Positions 1 through 5,751 of a stretch of DNA of 5,751 bases are shown in pieces (within the stretch, counting starts at the first letter, position 1; each line of letters starts with the position of its first letter). A program made the translations under genes and the position numbers. Source of the DNA: Flavobacteriaceae bacterium (GTDB lineage: Bacteria; Bacteroidota; Bacteroidia; Flavobacteriales; Flavobacteriaceae); NCBI GenBank assembly GCA_016763595.1, contig JAESTN010000054.1:1-5751 (forward strand), in the 5' to 3' direction. The notes under the pieces were generated by a model that saw only the letters and a list, made by a program, of their open reading frames with translations, made no database searches and was not told where the DNA came from.

Positions 1-1417
1 GTAATCTATTTACAAAATAAATTAAATCGTGGTTCGTCGGGTATATAAAGTGAATTTCCCCAGAATTGTATCCCGACGGAATTTTATCTGATATCCGATA
101 TTCTCCAGTATTGGTCACATTATATCTTGTTATATGATCGGTATAAGAAGAAGACCAAAGATTTTGTTGGCCATCAACCGCTACTGCATGCACAAAACCA
201 CTTAGTATGTTGTTTTTAGTGGCAACTTCAGACAAATGTTTCCAACTGTTTTTGTCTTTATTCCAAAGGCTCACTCCTTTGGCAGTTCCAAAACCGATCG
301 ATCCATTTGAGACTTCACAGATCGATAAAATATTGTTGTTTTCTAGAGAATTAACTTCTCCTGGAATTTGGCTGAATGATTGAATATTTAATCGATGTGG
401 ATTGTATGAATTAAGCCCGCCTCTAAAGGTTGAAATAAAGAAAATTCCATCTTTATTTTGATAAATATCAAAAATTGAGTTGGAGCTAAGACTATTAGGA
501 TCTTCTTGTTTAAACGAAAACTTATCAATGGGCACAAGTTTTTTTAAATCTAAAATATATAGCCCTACACCATCAATACCCACCATTAAACTTTCGGGAG
601 AGTATTCTTTTATTGCCCGTACGTTTAGTCCAATATGATTTTCTAACCCTGATGGTAAAATAAATTCGAAATTGGTTAAATTAAATGCACACAAGCCTTT
701 TTCATCAGTACCCATCCATAATCTGTTGTGCTTTTCATCGACAAATAAAGAACGGATTCTGCCTTTATGGATATCAATATTGGGACTAGGTGAAACATCA
801 AGTATGTTATGAACTAATTCATAGTTTTCATTTAAAATAAACACGCCATTGCTTCCTGCTAAATAAAAGGTGTTTCTTTTATCCTGAATTATAGAATGTA
901 CACTGCCCGATAATCCTCTGTAAAGTCCTGTTTTTAGTGATTTCGGATCAAATGTGTAAACCCCTGTTTCACATCCTATCCAAAATAGTCCATGATGGTC
1001 AATGTGAAGATTATTAGAAACTAACGAACTCCCAAAATTATTTTTTAGTTGATGAAAAAGTAAAAATTCATCTTCAATAATTGAGTATTTGTAGAGCGTT
1101 CCACTATTCGCTAAAAGCCAGATTTGATTCTTTTTATCCTTTTTTAAATAAAAGCGATAAAATCCTGCTTTCCTTATGTTCTCAAAATCAGGAAGTGTGT
1201 AGTGTTTAAATTTGACACCATCAAATCGATCCACTCCAGCATCTGTAGCGACCCACAAAAAACCAAGATCATCTTCAATTGTGGTAAAAACTTTACTACT
1301 ACTTAATCCTTCTTTTAATCCAAATTTCTGAAACGTATTGTTTTGAGCAAAAGAACTATTACAAAACAGAAAAAAAGCGAATAGTAAAATAACACAATAT
1401 CTAAATTTTTGAACCAT
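1..1417 (-). CDS. Reg_prop beta-propeller sensor, N-terminal part; probable hybrid two-component system (HTCS) regulator
   Basis: This frame is open from an ATG at 1417 to the window edge, giving 472 residues without a stop; the C-terminal part lies beyond position 1. Residues 1-24 form a signal peptide: basic MVQKFR, a hydrophobic stretch, then a likely cleavage at SFA|QN. The mature protein begins FQKFGLKEGLSSSKV, close to the usual HTCS opening, and then shows about nine Reg_prop blades near residues 47-66, 93-112, 139-157, 177-196, 226-246, 269-290, 318-339, 368-386 and 414-433. Examples are GFLWVATDAGVDRFD and NRLWMGTDEKGLCAFN. Several blades lack the usual Trp (FFISTFRGG, SIGFGTAKG). 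In the family, two such propellers plus a Y_Y_Y domain sense glycan fragments in the periplasm and signal to a cytoplasmic histidine kinase, receiver and AraC-type DNA-binding domain. None of those later domains is visible, so a plain sensor kinase or another propeller-fused output is possible. An in-frame ATG at 1435 would add six residues; 1417 gives the cleaner signal peptide and a longer leader after the -7 box. The gene lies downstream of the susCD-like pair, beyond a terminator. Confidence 0.85.
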   Translation of the reverse strand, partial: MVQKFRYCVILLFAFFLFCNSSFAQNNTFQKFGLKEGLSSSKVFTTIEDDLGFLWVATDAGVDRFDGVKFKHYTLPDFENIRKAGFYRFYLKKDKKNQIWLLANSGTLYKYSIIEDEFLLFHQLKNNFGSSLVSNNLHIDHHGLFWIGCETGVYTFDPKSLKTGLYRGLSGSVHSIIQDKRNTFYLAGSNGVFILNENYELVHNILDVSPSPNIDIHKGRIRSLFVDEKHNRLWMGTDEKGLCAFNLTNFEFILPSGLENHIGLNVRAIKEYSPESLMVGIDGVGLYILDLKKLVPIDKFSFKQEDPNSLSSNSIFDIYQNKDGIFFISTFRGGLNSYNPHRLNIQSFSQIPGEVNSLENNNILSICEVSNGSIGFGTAKGVSLWNKDKNSWKHLSEVATKNNILSGFVHAVAVDGQQNLWSSSYTDHITRYNVTNTGEYRISDKIPSGYNSGEIHFIYPTNHDLIYFVNRL

Positions 1418-1451
1418 ACAAAATAAATTGAACATTATAAAAATGTAGTTC

Positions 1452-1459
1452 CAAATATA
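1452..1459 (-). promoter_or_regulatory. Bacteroidota -7 promoter element (TATATTTG) of the propeller-sensor gene
   Basis: Read on the minus strand the sequence is TATATTTG, an exact match to the Bacteroidota sigma-ABfr -7 consensus TAnnTTTG. It lies 34 nt upstream of the preferred ATG at 1417. Transcription would start a few bases downstream, leaving a leader of roughly 25-30 nt for that ATG but only about 10 nt for the ATG at 1435, which supports the later start. I see no good -33 TTG at the expected 19-23 nt spacing; the nearest TTG is about 35 nt upstream. The promoter may therefore be weak or need an activator. The match is short and could be chance, but it lies in the only intergenic gap, between a terminator and a gene start. 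Confidence 0.5.
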
Positions 1460-1506
1460 GGGAATAAAGCATGGGGATTATCATATCACTAGCGCAAGTT
1501 GGGTAT

Positions 1507-1551
1507 AAAAAAAAGGCTCTTATTCCCTCAATTTTTGGGAATAAGAACCTT
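1507..1551 (-). terminator. Rho-independent terminator of the susCD-like transcript
   Basis: An inverted repeat has arms at 1513-1527 and 1537-1551 (15 nt each) around a 9-nt loop at 1528-1536. In minus-strand RNA all 15 positions pair, including one G-U pair (1517/1547) that would be a C-A mismatch in plus-strand RNA. The stem runs into eight consecutive U residues (A run at 1507-1514 on the plus strand), the first two within the stem. No U tract follows on the other strand, so the element is directional. It starts 39 nt past the susD-like stop codon and should separate susCD transcription from the sensor gene. Confidence 0.9.
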
Positions 1552-1590
1552 AAAAGACTAAAATTAATTCTTTAATTACAAATAAATCGT

Positions 1591-3090
1591 TTAGTCTATA
1601 TTTGGGTTTGCGCTTATTTCATTCGCTGGAAAAGCCAAGTGCATTACAGAACTTTCAGCTGTCGCGAAAATCAAATCTTGTGCATTTTTCTTTGCGTAGT
1701 CATTATGTGGATTGATTACATGATCCATAAACCATTGATACCCTCTTCTACGGTTGTTATACCACTCGTGTCCTTCGGTTAATAATTCATAGTTGTATTC
1801 TTCCATTATAGCCTCTCTAAATGAATCCTGACCACCACTATATTCCGCTCTAGGGGTAAGACCAACACGTGCAAGTAATTCAGTAACATAGCCCATTTGT
1901 TGACCATTATTCAATTCATTAGATATTTCGGCTAACATAATTAGCAAATCACCATATCTGTATATGGTGGTATTTCGTTCACTTATGTTATTTGTTTTCG
2001 TCTTATCCTTAATAGTTGTCTTAAATGGTAATGTAAATGATTGATTGTAATTACTACCATCTCTAATTCCATTGTTGTATGCAGGATAAAAACTACTAGT
2101 ACCTCCAAAAGTGTTCTCATACTCAGTCAAAAAGGTAGAACCCAATCGCTCCGTATCCGTCGGATAGGCTGCCAAATGTCTGTCATATACCTCTGGGTTG
2201 ACTCTCAAGCCCATCCAAGCACCAAATGCTCCATAGTTTGAGATACTCCAATCTCTGAATAAATCAGACTTAATGGTGGCGTTGAACTGTATTTCAAAAA
2301 TAGATTCTGGTGTATTCTCATTTGTACGTCCATCAAACAACTCATCGTAATTTGATATCAACGTATATTTTCCATAAACTTTAATCGCTTCATCATAGGC
2401 TAATTGCCAATAATCAGCCGATCCACTTTGAAGATCAGGATTCGTTGCCAAATGCATGTACACCTTTGCAAGTAACATATTGGCCGCGTACTGTTCTGGA
2501 TAACCTGGGCCCTTAGCACCATTCATATACGTAATAGCACTTTTCGCATCACTAATAATCTGATCAAAAACAACCTTAGAATCTTCTTTCGGAAGATAAA
2601 GCGTTTCACTATTCACAGGTTCTGTTCGCAAAGGAATGTCACCATATAGCCTTACAAGATTGAAATAAGAGAAAGCTCGTAAAAAATAAGCTTGCCCAAC
2701 AACATCTTTTATTAATCCGTCATCAGTATCAACACTTACACCTGAAATGACATCATTTGCTCTAGAAATGGTGTTGTAGTGACCACTCCAAACTATATTA
2801 ACAATAAAATTCCCTTGAAGTGGATCTAAATTAAGTAAATCAGCACTCTGCCAATCTCTACTCATGTAAAAACCAGAGTTAAAATTGAGCGCTTTCGGAA
2901 AGAAATACCTATAGGTACCCCAATCTGCCAAGGCATGATACACCCCATTAAGAGCTGATTCTGCGTTATCTGGTTTGCTATATATCGTTTCTGAGGTTAG
3001 ATATGGTGGCTCTTCTTCCAAACTGCAACTGCTAAAAGCGAAGAAACCCAACAGAAAAGTACACAGTATATATTGTTTAATAGTTCTCAT
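1591..3090 (-). CDS. susD-like: SusD/RagB family outer-membrane nutrient-binding lipoprotein
   Basis: This is a surface glycan-binding lipoprotein that, in the family, sits as a lid on the SusC barrel and delivers oligosaccharide to it. From the ATG at 3090 it has 499 residues, a normal SusD length. Residues 1-22 are a lipoprotein signal peptide (MRTIKQY, hydrophobic core, then FSSC with Cys22 as the lipidated residue). The following SLEEEP resembles the acidic lipoprotein export signal that sends Bacteroidota lipoproteins to the cell surface. Family landmarks include DNAESALNGVYHAL (41-54), the TPR-like GQAYFLRAFSYFNLVRLYGD (132-151), RYGDLLIMLAEISNE (378-392), YELLTEGHEWYNNRRRG (434-450) and the C-terminal FPANEISANPNID. 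The usual iN.iR.Ragl motif is degenerate (VTELLARVGLTP). An in-frame ATG at 3117 would prepend MYIQKTNTI and lie 3 nt after the susC-like stop; I prefer 3090 because it gives a compact signal peptide. Neither start has a Shine-Dalgarno sequence. The ligand cannot be deduced from the sequence. Confidence 0.95.
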   Translation of the reverse strand: MRTIKQYILCTFLLGFFAFSSCSLEEEPPYLTSETIYSKPDNAESALNGVYHALADWGTYRYFFPKALNFNSGFYMSRDWQSADLLNLDPLQGNFIVNIVWSGHYNTISRANDVISGVSVDTDDGLIKDVVGQAYFLRAFSYFNLVRLYGDIPLRTEPVNSETLYLPKEDSKVVFDQIISDAKSAITYMNGAKGPGYPEQYAANMLLAKVYMHLATNPDLQSGSADYWQLAYDEAIKVYGKYTLISNYDELFDGRTNENTPESIFEIQFNATIKSDLFRDWSISNYGAFGAWMGLRVNPEVYDRHLAAYPTDTERLGSTFLTEYENTFGGTSSFYPAYNNGIRDGSNYNQSFTLPFKTTIKDKTKTNNISERNTTIYRYGDLLIMLAEISNELNNGQQMGYVTELLARVGLTPRAEYSGGQDSFREAIMEEYNYELLTEGHEWYNNRRRGYQWFMDHVINPHNDYAKKNAQDLIFATAESSVMHLAFPANEISANPNID

Positions 3091-3120
3091 AATAGTATTT
3101 GTTTTTTGAATATACATAGA

Positions 3121-5751
3121 TTAGAAATTAACTGTTAATCCCAAGGTAAATGTACGTGAGTTTGGAGGGTTGAAATTATCAACTCCCATAATATTAGGGT
3201 TCTGCATATAACTAGTAACTAGCGGCGTGTACCCTTTGTAATCAGTCCAAGTAAATAGGTTTGAACCTGCCAAATAAATGTGAGCTTTACTCACATGTTT
3301 TTCAAAAGGTAAATCATATCCAACAGTTAAATTATTGAGTCTAAAATAACTTCCATCAGAAACCATTCTATCTACAGGACCTCCTTGTCCAGAAATAGTT
3401 GCTCCTATTCTTGGATAGGTGTTAGAAGGTGCATTAGGTCTCCATGCCTGCTCATAAGCCGCCACAGTAATGTTATTAAAATCACCCACTGGTGTATCAA
3501 GGGTTTCAAATGCCGTTACAAGAATATCATTTCCAAAGACCCCGTCAAACAAAGCCCTTATTGAGAAGCGTTTGTAAGAGAAGCTTACATTGGCACCGTA
3601 AATAAAATCTGGGTTTGGATTCCCAATAATCGTTCTATCGGCAATATTAATCTGACCATCACCGTTTACGTCGACAAACCTTACATCACCCGCTTCAAAT
3701 CCTGGAAGGAATGTGTCGCCTGTTTGATAAATGCCGTTCGTTTTAAAACCATAAAAAAGTCCAACTTCCTCACCTTCAACAAATATATTGTAAGGACCAC
3801 GGTTTCCTACGTTGTTTCCAATATAGTAAGAACGCATTTCTTCAGTATCACCCAAGTACACTGGAGCAAGTGCTTGACCCAACTCACTAATAGTGGTTTT
3901 CATAAAGGCAATGTTTCCACCGATTTCAAATTTCATATCCTTGTTTTCAAACACCATACCGTTCAATGCAATTTCCAATCCTTTTGACTCTAAGTTTCCT
4001 TTATTGGTTAAGATAGAACCAAAGCCTGCAGATCCTGGAAGATCAGCATTCTGAAGTAAATCTTTTGTATCTCTTTTATAAACCTCTAGAGACCCAGACA
4101 ATCGGCTTTTAAAAAGCTCGAAATCTACACCTACGTTGATCTGCTCTGAAGTTTCCCATTTCAAGGAAGGGTTGGCCACATTATTTAAATAAAGAGCAAG
4201 TGCAAGGTTATTACCACTTTGAGCATACTGACCTGTAGTATATCCTGATAATGTTTGATAAGGAGAGACCGCTTGGTTTCCGATCTGACCCCATCCTGCA
4301 CGGAATTTTAAACTGTTTATACTACTGAAAGATTTCATAAAACCTTCGTCAGATACAATCCATGCTGCAGATAATGAAGGAAAATAACCCCATCGGTTTT
4401 CTTCTTGAAACTTTGAAGAACCATCTGCTCTGAAAGAAGCTGTAAAAACATACCTATCCTTGAATGTATACGTAGCCCGTGCGTAATAGGACATTAAATT
4501 TGAGTTGGCCTTAATTATTTGATTTGGCTCTAAAATTCCCTCTGCATATCCAGGTTGTGCTGTTCTAAAATCGTGATTCGCAAAATCATTTACTGCATAC
4601 AATTGGTTTTCGAAAGATGTCCCCTCATAAGAGAAACCTACCATTGTACTAATTCTATGGTTATCAGCAAAAATATTGTTATAATGAACAAGATTGTCAA
4701 TATTGTATTGATTAGACGCTAAATTAGACATCCCCAACAACCCATTATTACCATCTCCCTGAAAAGTGGCTAAACCATACCAACGTCTTCTCTCTTTGTA
4801 TCGTATATTTCCTCCTGCAGTCAACGTATAGCTTAATCCCTCAATAGGTAAATTATATTTCAATGAAACAGAACTAATGATTCGCATCTCCGTTGAGAAA
4901 TCATCATAATCTGCCATCGATTCAAGAGGACTGAATGTATTGTCAGTGGGATCATTATCACCCAAAATTGGACTTCTCATCAAAGCAGAACCGACAACTG
5001 TTCGGTTTCCACCCCATTGATCTGCGTCCTGAAACATACTTCCCTTACCGTAATAGGCACTGATTTTCGTGTCAATTTTTAACTTATCAGAAACTTGACT
5101 TCCTAAATTGATTCTTAAATTACCACTTTGGAGATTGGAAGATTCTGTAACTCCTTCCAAATTATTGTATCCAAAAGATATATAATGATTACTCTTCTCT
5201 GTTGCTCCAGAAATAGAACCACCATAAGAAGTACTCATACCAGTGGTGTACATTTTATCTTGATAGTTTATCAACGTTGATGCTGTAGGGTCTGTTACCC
5301 CATCACGCACAACAAATACCTGGTCATTGTTGATTACATATCTTGGAGAATCACCAGTAAGTGCTAATGCTTCATTTCGATACTTCGCGAAATTTACACC
5401 ATCTAAAACATCAATCTTATTGTCAATTGTATTAAAAGACGAAGTTACATAAGAACTAACTTTGGCTTTACCCATAACCCCTTTTTTTGTAGTGATAAGC
5501 ACCACTCCGTTGGCACCTCTAGAACCGTATATCGCAGTTGCTGATGCATCTTTAAGTATCTCTATACTCTCTATGTCTCTTGGGTTAATACCATTCAATC
5601 CATTTTGAGCTTCCTGTATCCCTCCAACCGACGAGGTTGCTGAAATAGCATCTTGACCTGCACTGGACATTAGAACACCATCTATTACATACAATGGTTC
5701 ATTGTTTGCTCTTAAACTACTTCCTCCTCTAATTTTGATGCTTATTCCTGA
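3121..5751 (-). CDS. susC-like: SusC/RagA family TonB-linked outer-membrane transporter, 5'-truncated by the window edge
   Basis: This is the outer-membrane barrel that imports glycan fragments bound by its SusD partner, powered by TonB-ExbBD. The frame stays open to the last base, so the true start, signal peptide, carboxypeptidase-D-like domain, TonB box and start of the plug lie outside. The TTG at 5692-5694 is an internal Leu (PLYVIDG), not a start. The visible 876 residues begin SGISIKIRGGSSLRANNEP, followed by the family signatures PLYVIDG (19-25), NPRDIESIEILKDASATAIYG (within 56-76) and RGANGVVLITTKKG (78-91), which cover the rest of the plug. Residues from about 95 to the end are the beta-barrel, with the family motif GDVRFVDVNGDGQINIADR (from near residue 687) and a terminal Phe (TLGLTVNF) as expected for BAM-inserted barrels. 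Full SusC proteins usually have about 1000-1100 residues, so 120-220 are probably missing. The stop lies 30 nt before the preferred susD-like start, consistent with one transcript. I see no frameshift. Confidence 0.96.
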   Translation of the reverse strand, partial: SGISIKIRGGSSLRANNEPLYVIDGVLMSSAGQDAISATSSVGGIQEAQNGLNGINPRDIESIEILKDASATAIYGSRGANGVVLITTKKGVMGKAKVSSYVTSSFNTIDNKIDVLDGVNFAKYRNEALALTGDSPRYVINNDQVFVVRDGVTDPTASTLINYQDKMYTTGMSTSYGGSISGATEKSNHYISFGYNNLEGVTESSNLQSGNLRINLGSQVSDKLKIDTKISAYYGKGSMFQDADQWGGNRTVVGSALMRSPILGDNDPTDNTFSPLESMADYDDFSTEMRIISSVSLKYNLPIEGLSYTLTAGGNIRYKERRRWYGLATFQGDGNNGLLGMSNLASNQYNIDNLVHYNNIFADNHRISTMVGFSYEGTSFENQLYAVNDFANHDFRTAQPGYAEGILEPNQIIKANSNLMSYYARATYTFKDRYVFTASFRADGSSKFQEENRWGYFPSLSAAWIVSDEGFMKSFSSINSLKFRAGWGQIGNQAVSPYQTLSGYTTGQYAQSGNNLALALYLNNVANPSLKWETSEQINVGVDFELFKSRLSGSLEVYKRDTKDLLQNADLPGSAGFGSILTNKGNLESKGLEIALNGMVFENKDMKFEIGGNIAFMKTTISELGQALAPVYLGDTEEMRSYYIGNNVGNRGPYNIFVEGEEVGLFYGFKTNGIYQTGDTFLPGFEAGDVRFVDVNGDGQINIADRTIIGNPNPDFIYGANVSFSYKRFSIRALFDGVFGNDILVTAFETLDTPVGDFNNITVAAYEQAWRPNAPSNTYPRIGATISGQGGPVDRMVSDGSYFRLNNLTVGYDLPFEKHVSKAHIYLAGSNLFTWTDYKGYTPLVTSYMQNPNIMGVDNFNPPNSRTFTLGLTVNF

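Noticed and set aside
1..1417. Pseudogene interpretation of the propeller sensor
   Set aside because: Translating by hand from 1417 gives 472 codons with an unbroken frame and regularly spaced blades; the missing C-terminus is explained by the window edge.
1460..1506. Possible operator or HTCS binding site between the terminator and the -7 box
   Set aside because: I found no clear direct or inverted repeat in this stretch, and HTCS operators are not recognisable from a single sequence.
1597..1604. Plus-strand TATATTTG matching the -7 consensus, which could drive an antisense RNA across susD
   Set aside because: It falls inside the last codons of the susD-like gene, has no TTG at -33 spacing, and such 8-mers are common in A/T-rich DNA. 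Antisense RNAs are known in some Bacteroides PULs, but nothing else here supports one.
2041..2241. Plus-strand open frame of 66 codons inside the susD-like gene
   Set aside because: It lies wholly antisense to a well-supported SusD coding region, has a low-complexity Ile/Ser/Thr-rich translation, and no recognisable domain or start context.
3724..3987. Plus-strand open frame of 87 codons inside the susC-like gene
   Set aside because: It is antisense to conserved barrel coding sequence, resembles no family I know, and has no upstream promoter or ribosome-binding signal.
5692..5694. TTG as a start codon of the susC-like gene
   Set aside because: The reading frame continues upstream to the window edge, encoding the conserved plug sequence IRGGSSLRANNEP, so this TTG is an internal leucine.

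Overview
The window looks like part of a polysaccharide utilization locus (PUL) from a member of the Bacteroidota. A flavobacterium-like or related environmental species is my guess, but the sequence does not fix the genus. The basis is an adjacent SusC/SusD pair, a Reg_prop beta-propeller sensor next to it, A/T-rich sequence (G+C roughly in the mid-30s percent by eye), a TAnnTTTG-type -7 promoter element, and no recognisable Shine-Dalgarno sequences.

All three genes lie on the minus strand, so transcription runs from high to low coordinates. At the right edge is a 5'-truncated susC-like gene (3121 to past 5751). It encodes a TonB-dependent outer-membrane transporter; its signal peptide, N-terminal domain and first part of the plug lie outside the window. 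Next is a complete susD-like gene (1591-3090, preferred start), a surface lipoprotein that would cap the SusC barrel. The two genes are close enough to share one transcript. About 40 nt past the susD stop is a strong intrinsic terminator (1513-1551), oriented to end the susCD message. After it come a -7 promoter element (1452-1459) and the 5' part of a third gene (1417 to past position 1). That gene encodes a secreted or periplasmic protein with about nine Reg_prop propeller blades, most likely the sensor half of a hybrid two-component system (HTCS). No stop codon interrupts this reading frame before the left edge, so the gene is truncated by the window, not broken.

The inferred joint role is as follows. 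SusD and SusC capture a glycan or large oligosaccharide at the cell surface and import it using TonB energy. The propeller protein senses a breakdown product in the periplasm and controls PUL expression. No carbohydrate-active enzyme is in the window, so the substrate cannot be named. The only substantial non-coding stretch is 1418-1590 (173 nt), which is accounted for by the terminator and promoter. I see no RNA genes, insertion sequences, CRISPR arrays or convincing evidence of a new type of system; the content is typical of a PUL.
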